A stretch of DNA of 64,000 nt, from positions 930,001 to 994,000 of the forward strand of contig NZ_JACHZG010000001.1 in assembly GCF_014193425.1 (NCBI RefSeq), written 5' to 3'. The stretch is from Microlunatus antarcticus (GTDB lineage Bacteria; Actinomycetota; Actinomycetes; Propionibacteriales; Propionibacteriaceae). Position numbers and translations under genes: made by a program. Positions 48,964-59,859 of this stretch are shown here, one piece after another; the first letter of the stretch is position 1; the number at the start of each line of letters is the position of its first letter. The notes below the pieces were generated by a model that worked only from the letters and a program-made list of their open reading frames with translations, was not told where the DNA came from and ran no database searches.

Positions 48964-49349
48964 GCACGTCGAGCCCGGCCGCGGCGGGCGTCCCGCCCGA
49001 GTCGCCCATCACCCTGTCGCCGCGCAACCCGATGCGGGTCGTGCTGCTGTCGGTCCTGTTCTTCGAGGTCGTCGTCTTCGCGCTGGCGATCCCCGTGATG
49101 ATCCTGGTCTCCGACGCCGACCCGCTGCCCGCCGCGCTGCTCGGCAGCGGGGCGGCCGTGCTGGCGCTGCTCGGTGCCGCGTTGCTGCGCAAACCGGTCG
49201 GCTACCCGATCGGCTGGGTCACCCAGCTCGCGGGGATCCTGCTCGGCTTCCTGACACCGGCGATGTTCGTCGTGGGCGGCATGTTCCTGGCGCTGTGGAT
49301 CACCTCCTTCGTGCTCGGCAAGCGGCTGGACGCGCGCCCCGTCGCCTGA
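48960..49349 (+). CDS. DUF4233 membrane protein
   Basis: This 129-residue protein has about four transmembrane helices (residues 20-45, 52-75, 82-95 and 100-118). DUF4233 proteins follow folC in many actinobacteria, and that is the case here with a 4-base overlap (ATGA). Its function is not known. In mycobacteria ndk comes next, but here two additional genes separate it from ndk. Confidence 0.9.
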   Translation: MSTSSPAAAGVPPESPITLSPRNPMRVVLLSVLFFEVVVFALAIPVMILVSDADPLPAALLGSGAAVLALLGAALLRKPVGYPIGWVTQLAGILLGFLTPAMFVVGGMFLALWITSFVLGKRLDARPVA

Positions 49350-49365
49350 GGGGAGCAGCCGCGCG

Positions 49366-49388
49366 AGCGGCGTAGCGGCGTAGCGGCG
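49366..49388. repeat. Short AGCGGCGT tandem repeat
   Basis: AGCGGCGT is repeated at 49366-49373 and 49374-49381, with a third copy truncated to AGCGGCG at 49382-49388, in the 149-base gap after DUF4233. GCCGC GCGA GCGGC lies just upstream. It may mark the point where the BacA-like gene was inserted, or simply be slippage. Confidence 0.5.
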
Positions 49389-49498
49389 CCGTAACGCGAT
49401 CTGCACGTGTCGGTACGCCGCGCCCACTACGGTGCTCCCACCGGACCACGGGATGCTCCTGCCCGACCGCTTCCGGTCGCGAGCACGAGGAGCCCTCG

Positions 49499-51301
49499 GT
49501 GAACTGGTTGAACGAGCTGGGCTCGAGCCTGCTGTGGGTCGTCGGTGCCTTCGTGCTGTGCGTCGTGGGGTCGTTCCTGCTCGGTCTCCTGCTGTGCCGC
49601 AAGACGAAGTTCGGCCGTCAGTTCTGGCGCCTCTCGGGCCCGTACTTCAAGCCCCGCAGAGGCGAGCGTCGCAGCTGGCGTCCGTTGCTGACCGTGCTCC
49701 TGCTCCTGCTCGTCACCGTGGTGAACGTGCGGATCTCGGTGCTGCTGTCGAACAACAGCAACGCGCTCTACACGGCCCTGCAGAACCTCGACGCACGGGC
49801 GTTCTGGGTGACCGTCGTGATCTTCTGCGTGATCGCGGCGATCTACATCGCGGTGAACCTCGTCGCGATCTACATCAGCAACCTGCAGATCATCCGTTGG
49901 CGCCAGTGGACGAACACGCAGGTCCTCACGGACTGGCTGAGCGGGACCGCGTACCACCGGGGCCGGTTCCTCAGCGATCCCATCGACAACCCCGAGCAGC
50001 GGATCCAGGCCGACGTCGCCTCCTTCACCAACGACAGCCAGGACCTCGTCCTCGGCCTGATCGGGTCGATGCTGACGCTGGTCTCGTTCACCGCCATCCT
50101 GTGGCAGCTGTCGGGCCCGCTGACCCTCGGCCCGGTCACCATCCCCCGCGCGCTGGTGGTCATCGCCTACGTCTTCATCATCGTCTCGACCTTCATCGCG
50201 ATCCGGATCGGTCGCCCTCTCATCAAGCTCAACTTCCTCTCGGAGCGGCTCTCGGCCTCCTACCGCTACTCGCTCACCCGGGTGCGGGACAACTCGGAGC
50301 CGATCGCCCTCTACGGGGGCGAGGGGGTCGAGGAGGCCGGGCTGCAGAACCGGTTCTCCGCCGTCATCGCCAACGCCTGGGCCCTCGTCTTCCGCAACCT
50401 GAAGTTCATCGCCTTCAACTCCGTGATCAGCCAGATCGCGAACATCGTCCCGCTCGTCGTGCAGGCACCGAGGTTCCTCAGCCAGCAGATCACCCTGGGC
50501 GACCTGCAGCAGTCGGCCACGGCGTTCGGCAACGTCTCGGACGCCCTCTCGTTCTTCCGGACGACCTACGACAACTTCGCGCGGTACCGCGCCACGCTCG
50601 ACCGCCTCACCGGCCTGCTCGACGCCAACGACCAGGCGCGGAACCTGCCCGTCCCGCTGCGCTCCAACCGGACCGTGGGGATCGAGGTCGAGGGTCTCGA
50701 CGTGTTCATGCCCAGCGGCGAGCCGCTGATCAACCGCCTCGACCTCACCGTCGAGCCGGGGGAGTGGCTGCTGGTCCGGGGTCGTTCCGGGACCGGCAAG
50801 ACGACGCTGCTGCGCAGCCTGGCCGGGCTGTGGCCGTACGTCCGCGGCGTGGTCTCGCGGCCCCAGGGGCACGTGATCTTCTGCTCCCAGCAGCCGTACC
50901 TGCCGATGGGCGCGCTCCGCTCCGCCATCACCTACCCGGCGCCCGCGGAGGACCTGCCCGACGAGGCCGTCCGGCAGGCGCTGGCCGACGTCCAGCTCGG
51001 CCACCTCGCGGACCACCTGGACGAGACCAAGGACTGGATGACGACGCTCTCGCCGGGCGAGCGGCAGCGCCTGTCCTTCGGTCGGGTGCTGCTCCTGCAG
51101 CCGACCCTGGTCTTCTTCGACGAGAGCACCTCGGCGCTCGACGAGGGCATGGAGCACGCGCTCTACAGCCTCGTCCGTGAGCGGCTGCCGCGAACGACGG
51201 TCGTGAGCGTCGGCCACCGCAGCAGCCTGAGCCCGCTGCACCAGCGCGAGCTCGTGCTGCTCGGCCAGGGGGCCTGGACCACCGGTTCCCTCGTCGGCTG
51301 A
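49499..51301 (+). CDS. BacA/Rv1819c-like ABC transporter (SbmA-type membrane domain fused to ATPase)
   Basis: This 600-residue protein joins a SbmA/BacA-type membrane domain (about residues 1-340, six hydrophobic helices) to an ABC ATPase. The Walker A GRSGTGKTTLLRS is at about residue 425, the signature is LSPGERQRLSFGR, and Walker B is LVFFDESTSALD. M. tuberculosis Rv1819c has the same layout and imports vitamin B12 and antimicrobial peptides. The start GTG 49499 follows CGAGGAG. It is located between DUF4233 and ndk, where mycobacteria have nothing; it may be a lineage-specific insertion. Confidence 0.92.
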   Translation: MNWLNELGSSLLWVVGAFVLCVVGSFLLGLLLCRKTKFGRQFWRLSGPYFKPRRGERRSWRPLLTVLLLLLVTVVNVRISVLLSNNSNALYTALQNLDARAFWVTVVIFCVIAAIYIAVNLVAIYISNLQIIRWRQWTNTQVLTDWLSGTAYHRGRFLSDPIDNPEQRIQADVASFTNDSQDLVLGLIGSMLTLVSFTAILWQLSGPLTLGPVTIPRALVVIAYVFIIVSTFIAIRIGRPLIKLNFLSERLSASYRYSLTRVRDNSEPIALYGGEGVEEAGLQNRFSAVIANAWALVFRNLKFIAFNSVISQIANIVPLVVQAPRFLSQQITLGDLQQSATAFGNVSDALSFFRTTYDNFARYRATLDRLTGLLDANDQARNLPVPLRSNRTVGIEVEGLDVFMPSGEPLINRLDLTVEPGEWLLVRGRSGTGKTTLLRSLAGLWPYVRGVVSRPQGHVIFCSQQPYLPMGALRSAITYPAPAEDLPDEAVRQALADVQLGHLADHLDETKDWMTTLSPGERQRLSFGRVLLLQPTLVFFDESTSALDEGMEHALYSLVRERLPRTTVVSVGHRSSLSPLHQRELVLLGQGAWTTGSLVG

Positions 51302-51322
51302 CCGCTGAGGGACGATGCCCCC

Positions 51323-52279
51323 GTGGTCGAGGCGGCGGGCGTACGCGTGGGGTGGGCCGACCTGCCCGCGAGCGTCCGGCTCGCGGTCGAGGAGATCCTC
51401 GGGTCGCCCGTCGTCGAGGCGGTGTCGCAGCCCGGCGGGTTCTCGCCGGGCAGCGCCGACCGGGTCGTCACCGCCGACGGCCGCCGCGCGTTCGCCAAGG
51501 CGGTGGGCGGGTCGCTGAACCCGCAGTCGCCCGTGCTCCACCGCCGCGAGATCGCGTTCGGCGCGGCGCTGCCCCCCGTCGGCTCCGTGCCCACGCTCCT
51601 CGGCAGCTGGGACGACGGCGACTGGGTCGCGCTCGTGCTCGCCGACGTCGACGGACGCCACCCGCACCTGCCCTGGCGGCGGGCCGAGCTCGAGGCCGTC
51701 CGCGAGGCCCTGGAGGTGGTGGCCGATATCCCCCTGACCGACGGGCTCGCACAGCTGCCGGAGACCGGCGCCGGCTTCGCCGAGGACTTCGCGGGCTGGC
51801 ACCGGCTGCGCGCCGACCCGTCACCGGCCCTCGACCCCTGGGCCGCCCGCCACCTGGACCGGCTGACGGCGGCGGCGGACCGCGGCGAGGCGGCCCTCGC
51901 GGGCGACCAGCTCGTCCACGGTGACGTCCGCGCCGACAACCTGCTCGTCCGCCCCGACGGGTCGGTGGTCGTCGTCGACTGGCCGTGGGCCACGCGCGGT
52001 GCGGGCTGGTTCGACCGCCTCGCGCTGCTCGTCAACGTCGGCCTCAACGACCCGCACGCGCCGCTGGAGGACCTGCGCGCGGCGTGGCTGCCCGAGGTCG
52101 CGGCCGACGACGTCGACGCGGTCCTGGCCGGGCTCGGCGCGTACTTCGTCGACGTCGCCCGCCGGCCCGACCCGCCGGGCCTGCCCACCGTCCGGGCGTT
52201 TCAGCGGGCGCAGGGCGAGGTGGTCCTGCGCTGGTTGGGCCTGCGCTGGGGTGCTGCCCCGCTAGGGTTTCGCGCATGA
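51323..52279 (+). CDS. Phosphotransferase, APH/choline-kinase-like
   Basis: This 318-residue protein has the aminoglycoside/small-molecule kinase fold. The catalytic loop LVHGDVRADNLLV (about residues 197-209) carries the Asp and Asn, and VVVVDWPWATRG (about 213-224) replaces the DFG/IDWE-type metal motif. Such enzymes phosphorylate small hydroxyl compounds; some confer antibiotic resistance. The start GTG 51323 is 21 bases after the ABC gene, and its stop overlaps the ndk start by 4 bases. The substrate is unknown. Confidence 0.85.
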   Translation: MVEAAGVRVGWADLPASVRLAVEEILGSPVVEAVSQPGGFSPGSADRVVTADGRRAFAKAVGGSLNPQSPVLHRREIAFGAALPPVGSVPTLLGSWDDGDWVALVLADVDGRHPHLPWRRAELEAVREALEVVADIPLTDGLAQLPETGAGFAEDFAGWHRLRADPSPALDPWAARHLDRLTAAADRGEAALAGDQLVHGDVRADNLLVRPDGSVVVVDWPWATRGAGWFDRLALLVNVGLNDPHAPLEDLRAAWLPEVAADDVDAVLAGLGAYFVDVARRPDPPGLPTVRAFQRAQGEVVLRWLGLRWGAAPLGFRA

Positions 52280-52698
52280 CTGACACGCCCACGCAGCGCT
52301 CCTTCGTCCTGATCAAGCCGGACGCGGTCCGCCGCGGCCTCGTGGGGGCCGTGCTCGCGCGCTTCGAGGCCAAGGGCCTGCGGCTCGTCACCCTCCAGCT
52401 CCGCCAGGTGACCGGCGAGGAGTCGGACCAGCACTACGCCGAGCACGTGGACCGGCCCTTCTACCCGCCGCTGCGCACGTTCATCACCTCCGGCCCGTCG
52501 GTCGCCCTGGTCGTCGAGGGGGACGAGGCGATCGAGGTCGTGCGCGCCCTCAACGGCGCCACCGACGGGCGCAAGGCCGCCCCCGGCACCATCCGCGGGG
52601 ACCTCTCGCTGTCCAACCGCGAGAACCTCGTGCACGGCTCCGACTCCCCGGAGTCCGCCGCCCGCGAGATCGCGTTCTGGTTCCCCGAGCTCGGCTGA
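52276..52698 (+). CDS. ndk: Nucleoside diphosphate kinase
   Basis: This 140-residue enzyme passes the gamma phosphate between NTPs and NDPs through a phosphohistidine. It has RSFVLIKPDAVRRGLVG at the N-terminus and the active-site His in NLVHGSDSPESAAREI (about residues 117-132). The hexamer residues are standard. ATG 52276 overlaps the phosphotransferase stop. It is the last gene of the folC cluster; the usual ribonuclease E gene does not follow. Confidence 0.97.
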   Translation: MTDTPTQRSFVLIKPDAVRRGLVGAVLARFEAKGLRLVTLQLRQVTGEESDQHYAEHVDRPFYPPLRTFITSGPSVALVVEGDEAIEVVRALNGATDGRKAAPGTIRGDLSLSNRENLVHGSDSPESAAREIAFWFPELG

Positions 52699-52789
52699 GC
52701 CCGGCGGGGCGGTGCTCGTGAGGTTCGGCGGCACCGCCGACGCCGACTAAGGTCGGGGGTCCCCGCCGCCGATCCCGACGAGGACCCTC

Positions 52790-55729
52790 GTGATTCCGCT
52801 GCTCGTCCTGCACCTCGGCGTCGCCCTCGTGGCGCCGTGGCTGCTGCGACGGCTGCGCTGCCGCGCCTTCTACGTGATGGCGCTCGTGCCGGCGGCCACC
52901 GCGGTGTGGACGGCGCTGCAGGGGCCCACCGTGCTGGCCGGCGGGGTGGTCACCGAGAGCTACGCGTGGATCCCGGCGCTCGGGATCGACGTGTCGTTCC
53001 GCATGGGCGTCCTGCAGTGGGTGCTGACCCTCGTCGTCAGCGGCGTCGGTGCCCTGGTGCTCTTCTACTGCCGCAGCTACTTCTCCCACGACGACCCGCC
53101 GCTCCGCACCGGCGCGGTGCTGCTCGCCTTCGCGGGGGCCATGACGGGCCTGGTCACCTCCGACGACCTGGTCGGGCTCTACGTCTTCTGGGAGCTGACC
53201 ACGGTCTTCTCCTACCTGCTGGTCGGGCACAACCCGCGCTTCGCGGCCAACCGCCGGGCCGCGCTCACCGCGCTCATGGTCACGACCTTCGGCGGCCTGG
53301 CGATGCTGACCGGGATCGTGCTGCTCGGCGTCCGCTACGAGACGTTCTCGCTCTCCGGCGTGCTCGACGCGGCCGCCGCGTCCGGGGTCGGCTCGGCGTA
53401 CGTCGTCACGGCCGTGCTGCTCCTGCTGGTCGGTGCCCTGACCAAGTCCGCGCTGGTCCCGTTCCACTTCTGGCTGCCGGGGGCGATGGCGGCCCCGACG
53501 CCGGTCAGCGCCTACCTGCACGCGGCGGCGATGGTCAAGGCCGGCGTCTACCTCGTGGCCGTGCTCGCGCCGGTCTTCGCCGGCACGCCGGGCTGGCGGC
53601 CGGTCCTGCTGACGCTCGGTGCCGCGACGATGATCATCGGCGGCTGGCGGTCCCTGCGGCAGTACGACATCAAGGTCCTGCTCGCGTACGGGACGGTCAG
53701 CCAGCTCGGCTTCCTGATGGTCCTCTGCGGGATCGGCACCCGCTCCGCGGCGCTGGGCGGGCTCGCGCTGCTCGTCGGGCACGCGCTCTTCAAGTCCACG
53801 CTCTTCCTGGTCGTCGGCATCGTCGACCACAGCGCCGGGACGCGCGACCTGCGCCGCCTCCACGGCGTCGGACGGCGGATGCCGGTCGTCGCCGGCGCGG
53901 CGCTGCTGGCCTGCGCCTCGATGGCCGCGGTCCCGCCGACGCTCGGCTTCGTGGCCAAGGAGGCCGGCTTCGAGAGCCTGACCTACCTGGTCGGCGGGGA
54001 CGGCACCCGCGTCCTGCCGCTGCCCGCGGTGATCCTCGCCGCCGCGCTCGTGGCGGGCTCCGCGCTCACCGTCGCCTACACGCTCCGCTTCTGGTGGGGC
54101 GCGTTCATGGGCAAGTCCGGCGACTACTTCCTCGACCCCACGGGCACCGAGTCGCCGACCACGGCCGACCACCGCGTGCCGGCCGCCTTCGCCGCGGCCC
54201 CGGTGCTGCTCGGGCTCGCCTGCCTCGTCGGGGGCTTCCTCGGCCACCCGATGACCGACGCCTTCGAGGGCTACGTCTCGGCCTTCTCCGTCGGCGAGGA
54301 GAGCCACGGCATCGCGCTCTGGCACGGCTTCACCGCGCCGCTGGGCATGACGGCGATCTCGCTCGCCGGCGGCGTCCTGCTGTTCTGGCAGCGCGGCTTC
54401 ATCGCCCGTGCGCAGTCGACCTTCCCCGCCCCGTACGAGGCCGAGACCGCCTACCAGCGGGTCATGCGCGGGCTGGACCGGCTCTCGGTGGAGACGACCG
54501 CGATCACCCAGCGCGGCTCGGTCCCGGTCTACCTGGGCTCGATCCTGCTGGTGCTCATCGTCTTCCCGGGCGGCGCGCTGCTGATGGTGCGGCAGTGGCC
54601 GACGGTCCGGCTCTTCGACACCCCCGCCCAGCTGCTGACCGGCATCCTCATGGTCGTCGCGGCCGTGACGGCGGCGAGCTCGCGCGGGCGGCTGCGGGCC
54701 GTGATGCTCGCGGGCGTCACCGGCTACGGCGTGGCCGTGCTGTTCCTGCTGCACGGGGCGCCCGACCTGGCGCTCACCCAGGTGCTGGTGGAGACGGTCA
54801 CGCTCGTCGTGTTCTCGCTGGTCCTGCGCAAGCTGCCGAAGTACTTCACGAGCCGGCCGCTGTCGTCGAGCCGGTGGTGGCGCCTGGTCATGGCCGTCGC
54901 CGTCGGCGCGGTCGTGGTCTGCATCGGCCTGGTCACCACGGGCGCGCGCATCGCCGTGCCGGTGTCGGCGACCTACCCCGAGGTCGCGTACACGTTCGGC
55001 TACGGCCGCAACGTCGTCAACGTGACGCTCGTCGACATCCGCTCGTGGGACACGATGGGGGAGATCTCGGTCCTCGTCGTCGCCGCCACCGGCGTCGCGA
55101 GCCTGATCTTCCTGCGCAGCCGCTACTCCGCGCTGCCGCTGCGACCCGAGGCGCCCGTGCCCGGCAACCTCCCGAGCGGTCGTACGGTGTGGCTCCGCGG
55201 CGGCGAGGCGCTGTCCCCGGCGCGGCGCTCGATCGTCTTCGAGGTCGTGACGCGGGTCCTCTTCCCGGTCATGATCGTGGTCTCGGTCTACCTGCTGATG
55301 GCCGGGCACAACGCGCCCGGCGGGGGGTTCGCCGGGGGCCTCGTCGCGGGCATGGCGCTGATGATCCGCTACCTCGCCGCGGGCAGCCGCGAGCTCGACG
55401 AGGCCGCGCCGGTCGACGCCGGCAAGGTCCTCGGGGCGGGCCTCGCGCTGGCCGCCCTGGGGCTGCTCGGACCGGCCGCGTTCGGTGGTCGCATCGGGCA
55501 GAGCTACGACATCTCGGTCGACTTCGGCGCCCTCGAGGCCGTGGCGACCCCGTTCGGAGAGCTGGCGCTGATGGGCTCGCCGCACCTGGTCACGTCGGTC
55601 TTCTTCGACGTCGGCGTCTACCTCGTCGTCATCGGGGTGATGCTCGACCTGGCCCGCAGCCTCGGTGCCGGGATCGACACCCACGAGGCCGAGGACCGCG
55701 CGCCGTCGCCGGGGCGGGTGGCGGCATGA
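52790..55729 (+). CDS. mrpA: Mrp Na+/H+ antiporter subunit A fused to subunit B (MrpAB)
   Basis: This 979-residue membrane protein has the NuoL-like MrpA core (about residues 1-760), containing the channel stretch LVGLYVFWELTTVFSYLLVG and KSALVPFHFWLPGAMAAPTPVSAYLHAA. The carboxy part after residue 800 is a MnhB-like domain with VLFPVMIVVSVYLLMAGHNAPGGGF and LVTSVFFDVGVYLVVIGV, i.e. subunit B joined to A. The start is GTG 52790. It is the first of six overlapping mrp genes. The complex exchanges Na+ for H+ and gives salt and alkali tolerance. Confidence 0.95.
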   Translation: MIPLLVLHLGVALVAPWLLRRLRCRAFYVMALVPAATAVWTALQGPTVLAGGVVTESYAWIPALGIDVSFRMGVLQWVLTLVVSGVGALVLFYCRSYFSHDDPPLRTGAVLLAFAGAMTGLVTSDDLVGLYVFWELTTVFSYLLVGHNPRFAANRRAALTALMVTTFGGLAMLTGIVLLGVRYETFSLSGVLDAAAASGVGSAYVVTAVLLLLVGALTKSALVPFHFWLPGAMAAPTPVSAYLHAAAMVKAGVYLVAVLAPVFAGTPGWRPVLLTLGAATMIIGGWRSLRQYDIKVLLAYGTVSQLGFLMVLCGIGTRSAALGGLALLVGHALFKSTLFLVVGIVDHSAGTRDLRRLHGVGRRMPVVAGAALLACASMAAVPPTLGFVAKEAGFESLTYLVGGDGTRVLPLPAVILAAALVAGSALTVAYTLRFWWGAFMGKSGDYFLDPTGTESPTTADHRVPAAFAAAPVLLGLACLVGGFLGHPMTDAFEGYVSAFSVGEESHGIALWHGFTAPLGMTAISLAGGVLLFWQRGFIARAQSTFPAPYEAETAYQRVMRGLDRLSVETTAITQRGSVPVYLGSILLVLIVFPGGALLMVRQWPTVRLFDTPAQLLTGILMVVAAVTAASSRGRLRAVMLAGVTGYGVAVLFLLHGAPDLALTQVLVETVTLVVFSLVLRKLPKYFTSRPLSSSRWWRLVMAVAVGAVVVCIGLVTTGARIAVPVSATYPEVAYTFGYGRNVVNVTLVDIRSWDTMGEISVLVVAATGVASLIFLRSRYSALPLRPEAPVPGNLPSGRTVWLRGGEALSPARRSIVFEVVTRVLFPVMIVVSVYLLMAGHNAPGGGFAGGLVAGMALMIRYLAAGSRELDEAAPVDAGKVLGAGLALAALGLLGPAAFGGRIGQSYDISVDFGALEAVATPFGELALMGSPHLVTSVFFDVGVYLVVIGVMLDLARSLGAGIDTHEAEDRAPSPGRVAA

Positions 55730-56306
55730 GCCCCAACCTGACGCTCGCGCTCGTCGCGGGCGCGCTCGTGGCCGCCGGCGTCTACCTCGTCCTGGAACGT
55801 TCCCTGACCCGCATCCTCGTCGGTGTCCTGCTCGCCTCGAACGGGGTCAACGTGCTGTTCCTGGTCGCCAGCGGTGCCGCCGGCGGCGCCCCGATCACCG
55901 GGGTCACCGAGCCGCAGGACATGAGCGACCCCCTGCCGCAGGCGTTCGTCCTCACCGCGATCGTCATCACCCTGGCGGTCACCGCCTTCCTGCTGACCCT
56001 GGCCTACCGCAGCTTCCAGATCACCGGGCACGACGAGGTCTCCGACGACGTCGAGGACGCGGCGATCCGCCGCCTGGCCGTCGACGACGAGACGTCCGGC
56101 AGCTACGACTCCGACGTCGAGGGGCACCCGGACGAGGAGGGCCAGGCCACCGGCGAGGAGGAGGGGGAGCGGGTCACCGCCGACCCCGAGGGCTCCGACG
56201 CCGACCCGGTGGGGTTCGAGCCCGAGCCGCCGCCGGAGGTCCCCAAGGCCGCCCCGGTGCCGGCCGGCTACCCGGTCAGCCGGGACGAGCGCGCGGGGGA
56301 GGGCAC

Positions 56307-56310
<4 letters not shown>
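55726..56310 (+). CDS. mrpC: Mrp antiporter subunit C with acidic tail
   Basis: This 194-residue protein has three NuoK-like transmembrane helices (residues 4-22, 29-50, 70-95) with LASNGVNVLFLVASGAAGG. After helix three there is an unusual acidic tail of about 80 residues (from about 105 to 194), rich in Asp, Glu and Pro and probably disordered in the cytoplasm. Most MrpC proteins are 110-125 residues long. Start and stop overlap neighbours by 4 bases. Confidence 0.93.
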
Positions 56311-57883
<1,573 letters not shown>

Positions 57884-57887
<4 letters not shown>

Positions 57888-58540
57888 GCGGGCAGCCCGA
57901 GCCGGGGGTCGAGACCGGGCGCACCGACGAGGCCGACCTGGCGCGTCGCCGACCGAGCCTCGCCGCGGTCGTCGTGCTGACCCTGACCTGGGTCCTGCTG
58001 TGGGACCGCATCTCGTTGTTCCTGGTGATCACCGGCGTGCTGCTGTCGGTGCTCGTCTTCCTCGTCTTCCCGCTGCCCCGGATCGAGCGTGACGGGCACG
58101 TCCGGGCGATCCCGCTGCTGCGGCTGGTCGGGCAGCTCCTGCTCGACGTCGTCCGCTCCAGCGTCCGCGTCGTCGGTCTGGCGTTCTCCCGGCGCACGCC
58201 GCGGAGCGCGATCATCCGCGTCCAGCTGCGCAGCCGCTCCGACCTCATCACCACCGTGACCACCGAGCTCGTGTCCCTCGTCCCGGGCAGCATCGTGCTC
58301 GAGGTGCGTCGCGCGGGCAGCACGCTCTACCTCCACGTGCTCGACACGGTGGAGCCGGCGGCGCTCGAGCAGGCCGCGCAGGACGTCCTCGACGCCGAGG
58401 CCCGGGCCCTGCGGGCCTTCGGCACCGACGCCGAGATCGCCGCGCTCGACGCCGGCGTACCGCTCCCCGGCGCCCCGACCCGCCCGCGGCCCACCCCGAA
58501 GAACGCCCCGAAGAACGCCCCGACGAGGAGGACCCGATGA
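57884..58540 (+). CDS. mrpE: Mrp antiporter subunit E
   Basis: This 218-residue protein has two N-terminal membrane helices (about residues 26-46 and 48-67) and a soluble beta domain with TTVTTELVSLVPGSIVLEV. The C-terminus ends in a basic tail with a repeated KNAP (PKNAPKNAPTRR), absent from typical MrpE. MrpE is needed for stable assembly of the complex. It overlaps mrpD and mrpF by 4 bases each. Confidence 0.93.
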
Positions 58541-58878
58541 GTCCCGTCCACATCGCCGTGCTCGTGATGGTCGGTCTCGGTGCGGTGCTGCTGGTCGGGG
58601 CCGCGACCCTGACGGTCGCGCGGATGGCCCGCGGCCCGAGCAGCCTCGACCGGGTCGTCGCCGCCGACGTGCTGGTCGCCGTGGTCATCGCCACGCTGGC
58701 CGCCGAGGCGATCATCAACGACCACTCGACCACGCTGCCGGTGATGCTGGTGCTGTCGCTGCTGGGCTTCGCCGGCGCGGTGAGCATCGCGCGGTTCGTC
58801 GCCGAGCGCGATCTCGCCATCCGGTGGCGCCACGCCGACCGGCCCGACCCCGACAGCTCCGGGCGGAGGCAGCAGTGA
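58537..58878 (+). CDS. mrpF: Mrp antiporter subunit F
   Basis: This 113-residue protein has three transmembrane helices (about 5-26, 34-55, 60-82) and the family sequence RGPSSLDRVVAADVLVAVVIATLA, with a short polar tail after about residue 92. MrpF is a small membrane subunit of the antiporter. It overlaps mrpE (ATGA) and mrpG (GTGA) by 4 bases. Confidence 0.94.
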   Translation: MSPVHIAVLVMVGLGAVLLVGAATLTVARMARGPSSLDRVVAADVLVAVVIATLAAEAIINDHSTTLPVMLVLSLLGFAGAVSIARFVAERDLAIRWRHADRPDPDSSGRRQQ

Positions 58879-59288
58879 GCGCGGGAGACGTGCTCGACCT
58901 GGTCGGCGCGTTCCTGGTGCTGCTCGGCTGCTTCCTCTGCTTCGCCGCCGCCCTCGGGCTGCTGCGCTTCCCCGACGTCATCTCCCGCATGCACGCCGCC
59001 ACCAAGCCCCAGACGCTCGGGCTGATCCTGCTCGCCGCCGGGGTCGAGCTCTCCCTGCGCACGTGGTCGTCGTTCGGCACGCTGGTCCTCATCGCCGCGC
59101 TGCAGCTGGCGACGGCGCCGGTGTCGGCGCACCTCGTGGGCCGCACCGTCTACCGCACCGACCAGGTCCGCCACGACCTGCTGGCCCGCGACGACCTGGC
59201 GGTCGACCTCGAGGCCGCCGGATTCCACCTCGGGCCGGCCCCGGACGACGAGACCGAGCCGCCCGAGGACGACGCGCGCCTCAGCTAG
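58875..59288 (+). CDS. mrpG: Mrp antiporter subunit G
   Basis: This protein (137 residues from GTG 58875) has three membrane helices and the MrpG signature AALGLLRFPDVISRMHAATKPQTLGLILL (about residues 23-51). An acidic tail of about 40 residues ends in DDETEPPEDD. It is the last mrp gene; its stop overlaps the stop of the convergent tetR gene by 8 bases. All seven Mrp functions (A/B fused, C, D, E, F, G) are therefore present. Confidence 0.94.
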   Translation: MSAGDVLDLVGAFLVLLGCFLCFAAALGLLRFPDVISRMHAATKPQTLGLILLAAGVELSLRTWSSFGTLVLIAALQLATAPVSAHLVGRTVYRTDQVRHDLLARDDLAVDLEAAGFHLGPAPDDETEPPEDDARLS

Positions 59289-59859
59289 GCGCGGCCCCCG
59301 CCGACCGCAGCCCCTGGTCCAGGAGCCGGACGAGCAAGGCGAAGCTCTCGTCCACGTCGGTGGCGAAGCGGAACCCGCCCTCGGCCTCGAGCACCGCGAA
59401 GCCGTGCAGCGCGCTCCGCAGCGTCCGCAGCGCGTGCACCTGGACGTCCGGCTCCAGCCCGTAGCCGCGGAGCACGGCGGAGAAGGAGCCGAGCATCCGG
59501 TCGATGGCCGGGCCGAGCGGGTCGTCGGGCCCGCCCGGCGCCACGCTGTTGCCGGCCGCGTACCGGCCGGGGTGCTCCCTGACGTACGCGCGCATCGCCT
59601 TCGCCGCGGCGCTGAGGGCGTCGGACCCCGCCCGGCCCTGCGTGGCGTCGCGCAGCGCGTCGCCGAGCTCCGTCGCGGCCAGCACCGCGATGCGGTGGCC
59701 CAGGTCGGCCAGGTTGTCGACGTGCTTGTAGAGCGACGGTGTCCTGACGCCGAGACGTTCCGCGAGCAGGCCCATGCTCAGCCCGGCGAAGCCGACCTCG
59801 TCGGCCAGCGCCGCCCCGGCCTCGGTGACCGAGGCCGCGTCGAGGCCGGCCCTAGGCAC
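59281..59859 (-). CDS. TetR family regulator (TetR_C_13-like)
   Basis: This 192-residue protein (from GTG 59859) has a short TetR-type DNA-binding domain containing LSMGLLAERLGVRTPSLYKHVDNLADL (about residues 27-53). The rest is a helical ligand domain with a TetR/WHG-type segment AMRAYVREHPGRYAAGNSV. It is translated with, and overlaps by 8 bases, the upstream alpha/beta hydrolase gene, so both are in one leftward operon. An inverted repeat in the promoter of that operon fits its operator. Homologues likely bind small hydrophobic molecules, but the ligand is unknown. Confidence 0.88.
   Translation of the reverse strand: MPRAGLDAASVTEAGAALADEVGFAGLSMGLLAERLGVRTPSLYKHVDNLADLGHRIAVLAATELGDALRDATQGRAGSDALSAAAKAMRAYVREHPGRYAAGNSVAPGGPDDPLGPAIDRMLGSFSAVLRGYGLEPDVQVHALRTLRSALHGFAVLEAEGGFRFATDVDESFALLVRLLDQGLRSAGAAPS

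Noticed and set aside
52550-55684. A 1044-codon open frame antisense to mrpAB
   Set aside because: Codon third positions and composition follow the shadow of a strongly GC-biased gene; the translation is low-complexity Arg/Asp/Gly/His-rich and matches no family, whereas the plus strand gives clear MrpA and MrpB motifs.
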